Below are positions 1-9,077 of a stretch of 33,975 bases of DNA, piece after piece. Position 1 is the stretch's first letter. The number at the start of each line of letters is the position of its first letter. Source of the stretch: Prevotellaceae bacterium (GTDB lineage: Bacteria > Bacteroidota > Bacteroidia > Bacteroidales > Paludibacteraceae); contig JAISJU010000031.1 in assembly GCA_031261165.1 (NCBI GenBank), forward strand, positions 1-33,975, written 5' to 3'. The notes under the pieces were generated by a model, which ran no database searches, was not told where the DNA came from, and was given only the letters and a program-made list of their open reading frames with translations. Position numbers and translations under genes: made by a program.

Positions 1-1
1 G

Positions 2-301
2 AAAAATTATCTGGCGGAAAACGAACTCAAACGGCTTGCATTGGTAGTTTCGGCATTCTTGGACATTGCCGAACTTCGCGCCGAACAACGCTTACCTACC
101 ACAATGCAGCAATGGCTCGAATTTATGAACGATTATTTAAAACTTAATGCGTTGCCTGTTTTAAAAGGTTTTGGAAAAGTCAGTAAAGAGCAGGCAGACG
201 AAAAAGCGATTGCCGAATATTCCGAATTTCGTGTTATTCAGGACAGAAATTATAAGAGTGATTTTGAGAAATTGATTGAAAGTATTGAAGATAAAAAATA
301 A
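2..301 (+). CDS. RhuM-family (virulence protein RhuM-like) protein, C-terminal part, truncated by the window start
   Basis: Open frame continues upstream of the listed ATG (KNYLAENELKRLALVVSAFLDIAELRAEQR...MQQWLEFMNDYLKLN), matching the remembered RhuM C-terminal motif pattern. Confidence 0.75.
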   Translation, partial: KNYLAENELKRLALVVSAFLDIAELRAEQRLPTTMQQWLEFMNDYLKLNALPVLKGFGKVSKEQADEKAIAEYSEFRVIQDRNYKSDFEKLIESIEDKK

Positions 302-433
302 CCGCAACCTAATAGAGCAGGGCAAAGACGAAAACCCCAAACCCCACAAAAATCATTACAAAAAAGAAACCCAACTTTTACCTAACACAACAGCAACATT
401 TACACAAGAGAACACGACCCATTATACACGTGC

Positions 434-521
434 TGTACATCATACAAAAACACAATGTACATCACAAAACAAAGAGATGTACATCAGGCAAAAGCACGAT
501 GTACATCACAAAAACAATAGA
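434..521. repeat. Four tandem 22-bp units, each starting with TGTACATCA (434, 456, 478, 500)
   Basis: Units read directly: TGTACATCATACAAAAACACAA / TGTACATCACAAAACAAAGAGA / TGTACATCAGGCAAAAGCACGA / TGTACATCACAAAAACAATAGA. The exact 22-bp period is not a multiple of 3. Confidence 0.95.
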
Positions 522-574
522 AAGCGTGAAATGGATTAATATATACCGTACAAACCATTAAAATATAAGTACAA

Positions 575-973
575 ATGAGCATATATTACCGCTTGGACAA
601 GCATAACGACAATATACACCCGGAAGGAAGTCGAAAACGGGGATTGTATCCGCGCATTATCAGCCACAAAACCGTAGGGCTGGCGGAACTCTGCAAACGC
701 ACTGCCGAAGGCACAACGTTCAACGCCTTTGAGTTGGAAATTGCCGCAAAAATGCTTGTCGATGGCATTCTCAAAGAATTGGGCAACGGCAACAACGTGT
801 GCATTGACGATTTCGGTACGTTTTCGGTCAGCGCGGAGGCAATACGCGAGGCGCAGGAGCAGCACGATATTCGCGCCGAGTCCATTCGCGTAAAGAAAAT
901 AGTTTTCAAAACCTCGCAATCGCTCTTGAAACACCTGCCATTCAGGTTTCAGCGGCTGCCTTCGAGCAAGTAA
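575..973 (+). CDS. HU-like DNA-binding protein (HU/IHF superfamily, Bacteroidetes HU-like type)
   Basis: MSIYYRLDKHND...GLYPRIISHKTVGLAELCKRTAEGTTFNAFELEIAAKMLVDGILKELGNGNNVCIDDFGTFSVSAEA; the layout is typical of HU-like proteins. Confidence 0.85.
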   Translation: MSIYYRLDKHNDNIHPEGSRKRGLYPRIISHKTVGLAELCKRTAEGTTFNAFELEIAAKMLVDGILKELGNGNNVCIDDFGTFSVSAEAIREAQEQHDIRAESIRVKKIVFKTSQSLLKHLPFRFQRLPSSK

Positions 974-1094
974 AATCAGTTAAAAAAGAAATTTATAAAA
1001 ATTTATTGCCACAATAAGAAAACTTATTTATACTTTTGCAATATAATTCACAAAAAACCGTTTCTCTGTCATCAAAAAGATAATTAAGATATTA

Positions 1095-4000
1095 ATGTGG
1101 GTGGTGGTGTCGCTGATACTGTTGTTGTTGGCGGCTTTTGTTGTGCTGAACACAGAGGCGGTGCAACGCCGCGTTGCCAGAGAGGCGGCGGCGTTTTTGT
1201 CCGATGAAATAGGCAGTAAGGTAACGGTGAGTGATGCGGCGTTTTCGCTCTTCAACCAGATAAAACTCTATGATGTGGAGATTGACGACCAACAGGGCGA
1301 TACGCTGCTGTATGTCAAAGAATTAAATGTAAAACTAAAACTGCTGCCGATGCTGAGAAACCGCTTTGTGTTTCAGCATATCCGCATAAAAAATATGTAC
1401 GCCTGCCTGAAAAACGATGCGAAGAACGGCAATAACTTCGATTTCATCATTGAGGCTTTCAAAAGCAAAGACAACAAGCCGAAGAAAAGCATTTCCCTTA
1501 ATCTTAAATCCATTCAACTGACGGACAGCCGCATTATTTACACAAGCAACCGCGCCGCGCCGAAAGGGGAAGGCATTTTTGATGTGAATAACCTTGATGT
1601 GTCGAAATTGAATTTGAAACTTTCTCTTGATTATCTGAACAGCGACTCGTTGTCCGTTCGTTTAAGAGGCATTGATTTCGTTGAGAAATCCGGTTTAACG
1701 GTCAAGAATATTTCTGCGGTGCTGAATGCCAACGGGCAGGCTGCGGAAATCAGTGATTTTGTGTTGCAACTGCCCAAAACCGATATTCGGACAAGTTCGT
1801 TGTCGTTTGAATACGGCAGTTTGACAAACTTCAAACATTTTACCGACAGCGTGGATTTTGAACTTTGTGTGATGCCTTCTGACGTTTTTATCGGCGACTT
1901 TGCGGTATTTGCGCCAAGGCTGAAAAACATTAATCAGAAGTTTAATATTTCGGGGACTTTTACCGGCTCGGTGTCGAAACTGATTTGTCCCACGCTGAAA
2001 ATCACTTACGGCAACGCCACGCAACTTGTCGGTTATTTTAAATTTGACGGGCTGCCGGACATCGAAAACACTTACCTGACGGCAGGCATTTCTAATTTAA
2101 CCTGCACCAAACAAGATGCCGAAAATCTCATTGCAGCGTTCAAAGATGAGCCGTTTCAGTTGCCGAAAACGTTGCAAAATATCGAAAAAATCAATTTTCG
2201 CGGCGAAACGAAGGGCTATTTGACAAAGGACATCACCGCTGTGGGCAATATCAAAACCAATCTGGGACAAATCGACAGCGATTTTTCGCTGAAACGGCAG
2301 CGCAAAGGCGACATTTACGAATATCACGGCTCAATGAAAACCGACAAGTTCCAACTCGGCGACTTGCTGGATAACAAAGCAATGGGCGATATAACCTTCA
2401 ACCTGCATTTGAACGGCACAAAGGTGCAAAACCAACCCGCCGACTTCGATATTGAGGGGCTTGTGGGCAGTTTCACCTACAACGATTATACTTACAACAA
2501 TATCACGCTTGACGGGCATTACAACCACAACAAATTCGATGGGAAAATTAACCTCGATGACGAAAACGGCAAAGTGGCAATCAACGGTTTGCTTGATTTC
2601 TCGCAAGCATTGCCTTACTACGATTTCACGGCAAAGGTGCAAAACCTGCAACCCGCCAAGATGAAGTTGACAAAAAAATATCCCGATATGGTGTTATCAT
2701 TCAACATCAACACCAACGTGCGGGGCAACAATCTGGACAATTTGACGGGCAATATTTATGCCAATAATATTTACTTGCAAAACGGCAACAGCAAATTGAT
2801 AATGAAAAAAATAGAACTGCTTTCGGATATTTCGGACAGTTTGAGCAGCATTGCCATTTCTTCCGATTTTGTGAATGGCATCATCGAAGGGAAATATACC
2901 ATATCCACCATTGTTTCGAGCGTGCAATACGTTGCCTCGCAATACATTCCTGCGCTGAGCAACGCCAAAAACGATGGAAAGAGGAAAATCACCGACAATA
3001 ACTTTGACTTCGCCCTCAAAATAAATAATGCCGACACGATTACCGATTTTCTGAATGTCAAATGGAGAGCCGATTCTATCATCAACGTATTCGGTTACTA
3101 TGATGATTATACGCAAAAATTCCGTTTGCGCGGCATCATTCCTTATTTAACCAACGGCAAACTGTTTCTGGAAAAAATAAACCTCACTTGCGACAATCCC
3201 GATGATGTAATGAATTTGGCACTCGACTTTAATGCGTCAAACAGTAAAAACATTTCGGTGTTCGATGTTTATCTGCGCTTAAAGGCAAAAGACGATATGC
3301 TCAACACGCAGTTGCAATGGACAAACAATCAGTATAATAACGGTTTTTATGCCGGCGAGGTTTCAACATCTACCGCTTTTGAGCGAAACGCGGACAACCG
3401 CCTGACTACCAACACCGATATTTTGCCCTCGAACTTCATTCTTTCCGATACGCTTTGGGATATTTTGCCGGGCAACATAAAAACCGAGCCTGAAAAAATC
3501 ACGTTTAGCAATATCGTTTTAAGCAGCCTTACCGAAGATATTACCATCAACGGCATCGCCTCAAAAAGCGAAAACGACTATTTGTATGCCACTTTGGATA
3601 AGGTCAATCTGCGCATTTTGGAACAGTTTATTGTGATGGACGCCATAGACATAGACGGCATTGTGAGCGGAAAAGCCTCCGTAAGCAACGTGTTGGACAA
3701 GCCGATTTTTCAGGTAGATATTTTTGCCAAAGACTTTGCATTTAATAAAAAACATTGGGGCGATGTAACGCTCAACTCCGTGTGGCAGGGCGAGCAGGAA
3801 CGCCTCGTAATCAACGGCGGCATCAACGACAACGGAAAACATATTGTTGACCTCTCCGGTTACGTGTATCCGCTGAATGATATTGATTTGGATTTGCGGC
3901 TGAATGCTACCGATTTGCCGATAGATTTCTTGCAGCCTTTCTTGAAATCTGTGATGCAAAATGTGAGCGGATACGCTTCCGCCCAAAACCTGCGTATGGT

Positions 4001-5552
4001 AGGCTCGCTCAAAAAGCCGCTTTTTGAAGGAAATATCGCGGTGAGAGATGGCAAGTTCGGGATTGATTTTCTGAAAACCGCATACTCGTTTTCGGACACG
4101 ATACGAATGACCCGCAACAGCATTTCGTTTAAAAACATCACGCTTTACGACAGCGAAAAACATTCGGGAAAGGCAAGCGGCAACGTGCGCCACGACTTGT
4201 ATCAAAACTTTGTGTTCAATATCAACGGACGTTTTACCAATATGCTGGGACTGAATACGCAGAGAACGGATAATGAAACTTTTTACGGCAAAGTATATGG
4301 CACGGGCAACCTGCGCATCAGCGGAAACAGCCGCGAAATCACATTCGACATCGGCGTAAAAACCGAGCCGCATTCAAGCCTTACCATTCCATTCTCGGCA
4401 TATCAAACGGCGGGCGATAACAATTTCATTACCTTTGTGAGCCGAAGCCAAACGGCGGCAGCAAACGGTCAAACCCGCCGCCGCGCCCGCCGCACACAGG
4501 AAACAACGAGCGCAAACATCAAAATGAATTTGCAGATAGAGGCTACGCCCGATGCCGAAATACGCCTCATTGTTGACCCCATTTCCGGCGATATGATAAA
4601 AGCCACCGGCAGCGGCAGCCTGCAACTCAATTATGACCGTGCGGCAGACTTCAAAATGTATGGCACTTACACCGTCAGCACCGGCTCATACCATTTCAGC
4701 CTGCAAGATGTCATTCAAAAAGAGTTCAAAATAAAAGAAGGCAGCACCATTAAGTGGAACGGCTCGCCCTACGTTGCCAATATCGACATCAACGCCTACT
4801 ATCCCCTGACGGCAAAGTTGCCCGACATCAGCGAATTTACGGCAGCCACATCAAGCAAGAACGCATCGGTAAGGGTAAATTGCCTGCTCAAATTGAGCGG
4901 AAACCTGATGAGTCCCAACATTAAATTCGACCTCGAATTTCCGGGCAGTCAAAACGAATTGACGCAAAGCATCAAAAACTTCATCAACTCCGAAGATATG
5001 ATGAATCGCCAAATGATTTACCTTCTGGCGATGGGAACATTCTATCAACCCGCCGAAACGAATGCGGACAATGCAAACAAAAACAGCACCAATCAACTCT
5101 CGTCATTGGTCAGTTCCACGCTCTCGGCGCAACTGAACAGTTTGCTCTCGCAGGTGAGCGACAAATTTACGATAGGGGTTAATTATCAAACTTCTTCCAA
5201 CACCAATGATGAAGGCGATGCCGCCCTTTCGCAAGAATACGGCGTAACGATGGGCGGGCAGTTCTTTGATAACAAACTAAATGTATATGGCGAAGTCGGT
5301 TACCGAGATGATGCTTACGCAGGCAGCAATTTTATCGGCGATTTCGATGTTGAATACAAACTCGGCAACTCCGGTTTCCGCTTGAAAGCCTACTCGCACT
5401 CCAACAACAAATACTACCTCAAAAACTCCACCACACAAGGCGCAGGCATCATCTACCGCGAAGAGTTTGATACTTTCGGCGGACTGATGCGCGGGTATTG
5501 GGATAAGATTTTCGGGAAAAAAGAGAAACAGCCGAAGATAAAGAAAGAGTAA
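1095..5552 (+). CDS. tamB: TamB/AsmA-like translocation and assembly module protein (DUF490 C-terminal domain)
   Basis: 1485 aa with an N-terminal TM segment, a long beta-rich body and a C-terminal DUF490-like region (...NPNIKFDLEFPGSQNELTQSIKNFINSEDMMNRQMIYLLAMGTF...LSAQLNSLLSQVSDKFTIGVNY). Confidence 0.85.
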   Translation: MWVVVSLILLLLAAFVVLNTEAVQRRVAREAAAFLSDEIGSKVTVSDAAFSLFNQIKLYDVEIDDQQGDTLLYVKELNVKLKLLPMLRNRFVFQHIRIKNMYACLKNDAKNGNNFDFIIEAFKSKDNKPKKSISLNLKSIQLTDSRIIYTSNRAAPKGEGIFDVNNLDVSKLNLKLSLDYLNSDSLSVRLRGIDFVEKSGLTVKNISAVLNANGQAAEISDFVLQLPKTDIRTSSLSFEYGSLTNFKHFTDSVDFELCVMPSDVFIGDFAVFAPRLKNINQKFNISGTFTGSVSKLICPTLKITYGNATQLVGYFKFDGLPDIENTYLTAGISNLTCTKQDAENLIAAFKDEPFQLPKTLQNIEKINFRGETKGYLTKDITAVGNIKTNLGQIDSDFSLKRQRKGDIYEYHGSMKTDKFQLGDLLDNKAMGDITFNLHLNGTKVQNQPADFDIEGLVGSFTYNDYTYNNITLDGHYNHNKFDGKINLDDENGKVAINGLLDFSQALPYYDFTAKVQNLQPAKMKLTKKYPDMVLSFNINTNVRGNNLDNLTGNIYANNIYLQNGNSKLIMKKIELLSDISDSLSSIAISSDFVNGIIEGKYTISTIVSSVQYVASQYIPALSNAKNDGKRKITDNNFDFALKINNADTITDFLNVKWRADSIINVFGYYDDYTQKFRLRGIIPYLTNGKLFLEKINLTCDNPDDVMNLALDFNASNSKNISVFDVYLRLKAKDDMLNTQLQWTNNQYNNGFYAGEVSTSTAFERNADNRLTTNTDILPSNFILSDTLWDILPGNIKTEPEKITFSNIVLSSLTEDITINGIASKSENDYLYATLDKVNLRILEQFIVMDAIDIDGIVSGKASVSNVLDKPIFQVDIFAKDFAFNKKHWGDVTLNSVWQGEQERLVINGGINDNGKHIVDLSGYVYPLNDIDLDLRLNATDLPIDFLQPFLKSVMQNVSGYASAQNLRMVGSLKKPLFEGNIAVRDGKFGIDFLKTAYSFSDTIRMTRNSISFKNITLYDSEKHSGKASGNVRHDLYQNFVFNINGRFTNMLGLNTQRTDNETFYGKVYGTGNLRISGNSREITFDIGVKTEPHSSLTIPFSAYQTAGDNNFITFVSRSQTAAANGQTRRRARRTQETTSANIKMNLQIEATPDAEIRLIVDPISGDMIKATGSGSLQLNYDRAADFKMYGTYTVSTGSYHFSLQDVIQKEFKIKEGSTIKWNGSPYVANIDINAYYPLTAKLPDISEFTAATSSKNASVRVNCLLKLSGNLMSPNIKFDLEFPGSQNELTQSIKNFINSEDMMNRQMIYLLAMGTFYQPAETNADNANKNSTNQLSSLVSSTLSAQLNSLLSQVSDKFTIGVNYQTSSNTNDEGDAALSQEYGVTMGGQFFDNKLNVYGEVGYRDDAYAGSNFIGDFDVEYKLGNSGFRLKAYSHSNNKYYLKNSTTQGAGIIYREEFDTFGGLMRGYWDKIFGKKEKQPKIKKE

Positions 5553-5674
5553 AGAGGCTGTCTTATAAGTTTTTTTTGAACGCAATACTTGTTCCGATTT
5601 GTCGGAATTACGCAGATTACGCAAATTTACACAAAACATATTCTATTGATAATGCTTTGCGCTCTTTGCGTATT

Positions 5675-5717
5675 TCTTTGCGAACTTTGCGGTAAAAATC
5701 TTTGCGAACTTTGCGGT
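5675..5717. repeat. Direct repeat TCTTTGCGAACTTTGCGGT, two copies 24 bp apart, within a wider CTTTGCG/CACAAAG-rich intergenic stretch
   Basis: Copies at 5675-5693 and 5699-5717 read directly. Confidence 0.85.
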
Positions 5718-5775
5718 GAAATTAAAACCACAAAGAACACAAAGTTTTTTACACAAAGGGCACAATTGTTATATG

Positions 5776-6060
5776 TTAAAACACCCAAAACAGCACCAAA
5801 ATATAAGGCACCGTTCCCACAAAAGCCCCGCGAGCGGCTTTGTCCTTTTGCAGTACGTAAAAGACAAAGAGCAAAAGCAGGTTAGGCAAAATGCTAATCA
5901 TCAAGCGGGAAATGCCGCTGTTGCGGATAATTATCGGCAATTTGCCGACAACGGATAAAATATCTTGCTCCGTGTTGTGCATAATGACGCACATCACAAT
6001 CACAAACGGAATAATCAACGCAGGCGCAAGCCCCCACCAAAAACTATCTTTCATTTTCAT
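5776..6060 (-). CDS. Small hypothetical integral membrane protein, translationally coupled to surE
   Basis: MKMKDSFWWGLAPALIIPFVIVMCVIMHNTEQ... has two or three hydrophobic segments. Its ATG (6058-6060) overlaps the surE TGA (ATGA). Confidence 0.65.
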   Translation of the reverse strand: MKMKDSFWWGLAPALIIPFVIVMCVIMHNTEQDILSVVGKLPIIIRNSGISRLMISILPNLLLLFVFYVLQKDKAARGAFVGTVPYILVLFWVF

Positions 6061-6821
6061 ACAAACCACTGTTTAAGTTCATTTATAAATCCGTAAGCCG
6101 TTAAATCTACCGCAGTCGGCACGATGGACACGTAGCCGTTGTGCAAAGCCCATTCATCGGTCGTGTTGTCTCGGCGGTCTTCGCAACTGAAATTGCCCGA
6201 GAGCCAATAATAATACTTCCCGCCCGGGTCTTTCCGGCAAATATATTCTTCTGTCCAGTCGCCCATTGCTTGGCGGGCAATGCGCACGCCTTTTATTGCC
6301 GTTTCGTAGGGAATATTCACGTTCAGGCAAATGCCGTCAGGTAAGCCTCGTTCAAGCACTTTTTTGGAAATCTCCGTAGCAAAAGGCATCGCGATACTCA
6401 TATCCGCATCGGGATTGTGGTCGCAACACAGCGAAAAGCCGATAGACGGAATATGATTGAGCGCACCCTCCATCGCCGCGCCCATTGTGCCGGAATAAAT
6501 CACGCTGCTCGATGAATTAACGCCGTGATTAATCCCCGAAACCAACAACGCCGGTCTTCGCGGCACGAGTTGGTCGAGTGCCAATTTCACACAATCCACC
6601 GGCGTACCGCTACATTTATATATAGTAAGGTCGCTTTCTTCGTGCATTTTCTCGGCGCGAATAGGATTGACAACCGTCAATGCGCTTGACTGCGCGGAAC
6701 GAGGCGAGTCCGGGGCGACAATGAAAAGTTCGCCCACGCCCCGCAGGCTTTCCGTCAGCGAGCGAATGCCCAGCGCATCGTAGCCGTCATCATTTGTTAT
6801 CAGTATCAGCGGTTTATTCAT
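6057..6821 (-). CDS. surE: 5'/3'-nucleotidase SurE
   Basis: MNKPLILITNDDGYDALGIRSLTESL...VSGINHGVNSSSSVIYSGTMGAAMEG: SurE signature motifs. Confidence 0.95.
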   Translation of the reverse strand: MNKPLILITNDDGYDALGIRSLTESLRGVGELFIVAPDSPRSAQSSALTVVNPIRAEKMHEESDLTIYKCSGTPVDCVKLALDQLVPRRPALLVSGINHGVNSSSSVIYSGTMGAAMEGALNHIPSIGFSLCCDHNPDADMSIAMPFATEISKKVLERGLPDGICLNVNIPYETAIKGVRIARQAMGDWTEEYICRKDPGGKYYYWLSGNFSCEDRRDNTTDEWALHNGYVSIVPTAVDLTAYGFINELKQWFV

Positions 6822-7800
6822 CTAACCATTCCCTGTTATAAATAAATACTTTATTCATTTCAAAATCCAAATCTTCCGACTTCGGTATTTTCACTTTATA
6901 CACTTTCCTGTTCGGATTATCCAATCGCGGGTCGCAAATCCAGGGATTAAAATACCGCAGTTGCGAGTACGAGCAGTTTTGCATTTGCGCCCATTCAGCC
7001 CAATCAACAACGGTGCTATCAACCGACAATTCTTTCACTCCCACCGTATGATAAAAATCCTGCTTGCTCAGCGTAAAACCATATTTCCAAGGGTGCGCAA
7101 TCACTTCTTTTGCCGCCAAAATGCGATACACATAGCGAGTTGTTTCCTCGTTCAGGTATAAGTCGAAAAAGTTGCTAACATTCTGTTTTCTCAGTTGCGT
7201 GCTGATGCGGCTGCGCCCGCCGTTATAAGCCGCTGCTGCCGTTGCCCAATCGTTATAAAGCGAGTATGCTCCCTTAATATACTTGCAAAAAGCGATGGTC
7301 GATTTTTCTAAATCATAACGTTCATCAACCTGGTCGGTAACCTCCAAACCATAATCGCGTGCCGTGCCGGGTACAAATTGCCAAATTCCTGCCGCTTTTG
7401 CCGGCGACACTGCCTGCGGATTCAGGTAACTTTCTATCAATGCCAAATATTTGAAGTCGGTAGGCACGCCGTTTGCCGTCAGCAGGGAATCAATGACAGG
7501 GAAATATAAATTCGCCCTTTTTATCAACAAAAAAGTAGTGCTGTGCATATAAGTAAAGGCGAGCAATTCGCGGTCGAGCCGTTCGCGCACATCGTAGCGG
7601 CGCAAAGGCACGGTATCGCCCGCAAAAGTCGATACTTCAAAAATATTGAGCGAATGTACCCTTTGCGGGTCGGTGTAGAAACTGATTTTGTTTTGCATCA
7701 CATTTTGCTCCAACACGCCGAAAGAACAGAGCGTGAAGATGGAGAAAACGCCGATGAGACAGGCAAAAATGCTTTTCATTATTTTATTAATCTTCTGCAA
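6814..7800 (-). CDS. Lytic transglycosylase with SLT domain (MltD-like)
   Basis: ALIESYLNPQAVSPAKAAGIWQFVPGTARDYGLEV...AYNGG: SLT catalytic motifs, with an N-terminal hydrophobic segment. Confidence 0.9.
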   Translation of the reverse strand: MQKINKIMKSIFACLIGVFSIFTLCSFGVLEQNVMQNKISFYTDPQRVHSLNIFEVSTFAGDTVPLRRYDVRERLDRELLAFTYMHSTTFLLIKRANLYFPVIDSLLTANGVPTDFKYLALIESYLNPQAVSPAKAAGIWQFVPGTARDYGLEVTDQVDERYDLEKSTIAFCKYIKGAYSLYNDWATAAAAYNGGRSRISTQLRKQNVSNFFDLYLNEETTRYVYRILAAKEVIAHPWKYGFTLSKQDFYHTVGVKELSVDSTVVDWAEWAQMQNCSYSQLRYFNPWICDPRLDNPNRKVYKVKIPKSEDLDFEMNKVFIYNREWLDE

Positions 7801-7801
7801 A

Positions 7802-7887
7802 CCGTCAGTTGAAACTGACGGCGATAGATGTCATAAGTCGGTTTAAACCGACTTTTTTTATCAATTGCCGTCAGATTTATCTGACGG
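7802..7887. repeat. Cluster of three short palindromes (7802-7821, 7835-7854, 7868-7887)
   Basis: CCGTCAGTTGAAACTGACGG; AAGTCGGTTTAAACCGACTT followed by T-run; CCGTCAGATTTATCTGACGG. Confidence 0.9.
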
Positions 7888-7896
7888 TTAAGGGTT

Positions 7897-8292
7897 TTAT
7901 TCAAAGTTACTTCTTATTTTTTCCGCGATTTCCTGCATTTCCTCGTGCGGCAGTTTCAGTTTCGGCGCGGTAACATTGATTTCCGCCTCGCGATTGAGCG
8001 GTATCAAATGCACGTGCGCGTGCGGCACTTCCAGCCCCGACACCAGCACGGCAATCCGCTTGCAGGGTACGGTTTTTTCAACCGCCTGCGCCACCCGCTT
8101 TGCAAAAATGTGCAGCCCCGCAAGTTCCGCGTCTTCGAGGTCGAAGATATAGTCCGTTTCCTGTTTCGGGATAACGAGCGTATGCCCTTTGGCTATCGGG
8201 TTGATGTCCAAAAAGGCAAAGTAGCGGTCGTCTTCGGCTATTTTGTACGAAGGAATCTCGCCGCATATAATTTTTGAAAAAATGCTTGCCAT
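7897..8292 (-). CDS. HIT family (histidine triad) protein
   Basis: MASIFSKIICGEIPSYKIAEDDRYFAFLDINPIAKGHTLVIPKQ...VPHAHVHLIPLN: HxHxH motif. Confidence 0.95.
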   Translation of the reverse strand: MASIFSKIICGEIPSYKIAEDDRYFAFLDINPIAKGHTLVIPKQETDYIFDLEDAELAGLHIFAKRVAQAVEKTVPCKRIAVLVSGLEVPHAHVHLIPLNREAEINVTAPKLKLPHEEMQEIAEKIRSNFE

Positions 8293-8294
8293 AA

Positions 8295-8400
8295 TAGTTA
8301 GTGGTTAGTGGTTAATGGTTAATGGTTAGTGGTTAATGGTTAATGAAACTGCTGACCATTAACCATTATCAATTAACCATTATCAATTAACCATTAACAA
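8295..8400. repeat. Heptad simple repeats (GGTTART)n and complement (ATTAACC/ATTATCA)n, able to form an imperfect hairpin
   Basis: gttagtggttagtggttaatggttaatggttag... then ...accattaaccattatcaattaaccattatc, between HIT and greA. Confidence 0.9.
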
Positions 8401-8874
8401 TTATAGACTGATTTCGAGAATTTCAAATGTTTTTTTGCCTATGGGCAGAGTGATTTCCGCCTTATCGCCCACTTTTTTGCCCACCAAGCCTTTGGCGATG
8501 GGCGTACTGATGGCGAGTTTTTTCTCTTTCAGGTTTGCCTCGCTTTCGGACACGATGGTGTAGGTCATCGTTTGCCCGCTGCCCAAGTCCTTGATGGTAA
8601 CCTTGTTGAGCAGTTGCACGGTGTCGGTGGACAGTTTGCTTTCGTCTATGATGCGCGAGTTTGCGATGATGTCCTTCATCTGCGCGATTTTCATTTCGAG
8701 CATACCCTGCGCCTCTTTGGCAGCGTCGTACTCGGCGTTTTCGGAGAGGTCGCCTTTGTCCCGCGCCTCTGCTATTTGCTTTGAAATGGAGGGGCGTTGC
8801 ACGCTTTCCAGTTGATTGAGTTCCGCCAAGATTTTTTGGTAGCCCTCTTCTGTCATATAAGTTATTGATGCCAT
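8401..8874 (-). CDS. greA: Transcription elongation factor GreA
   Basis: Start set at MASITYMTEEGYQKILAELNQLESVQRPSISKQIAEARDKGDLSENAEYDAAKEAQ, the conserved GreA N-terminal coiled coil. Confidence 0.95.
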   Translation of the reverse strand: MASITYMTEEGYQKILAELNQLESVQRPSISKQIAEARDKGDLSENAEYDAAKEAQGMLEMKIAQMKDIIANSRIIDESKLSTDTVQLLNKVTIKDLGSGQTMTYTIVSESEANLKEKKLAISTPIAKGLVGKKVGDKAEITLPIGKKTFEILEISL

Positions 8875-8962
8875 AATTATGATGATGTTTAATAACAAAA
8901 AAAAGCCCGACACTAAGTCAGAACTTTTCTTGTTCATATATATATTGTATTTTTAAGTGCTG

Positions 8963-8994
8963 CAAAGATACGGCGTTATTTTTAATCTACCAAA
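8963..8994 (-). promoter_or_regulatory. Bacteroidota-type promoter for greA: TTTG-N20-TATCTTTG
   Basis: Minus strand: CAAAGATA (8963-8970) and CAAA (8991-8994), separated by 20 nt. Confidence 0.7.
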
Positions 8995-9077
8995 TATTTT
9001 TTTATGTTCTGTGGCAGGTTTTGGCGTTTTATTTTTTGTGGGGGCGAAATATTTTTCGCTTTCTCTTTTATTTTGAT

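Noticed and set aside
434-521. CRISPR array
   Set aside because: The conserved part is only 9 bp with a 22-bp period and related A-rich spacers; no cas genes are present. Not compatible with CRISPR repeat/spacer sizes.
276-539. 87-aa ORF across the TGTACATCA array
   Set aside because: The 22-bp period shifts frame, so the peptide is not repetitive in a coherent way. The ORF overlaps the RhuM-family 3' end and is lysine/asparagine/histidine-rich. Likely spurious.
3561-4373. 270-aa minus-strand ORF
   Set aside because: Antisense to the well-supported tamB ORF; no recognisable motifs and a composition typical of antisense reading.
5589-5885. 98-aa ORF with CELCGKNLCELCGE (apparent CxxC repeats)
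   Set aside because: Generated by the intergenic CTTTGCGAACTTTGCGG repeat; it overlaps the 3' end of the surE-coupled membrane protein gene. Not a real zinc-binding protein.
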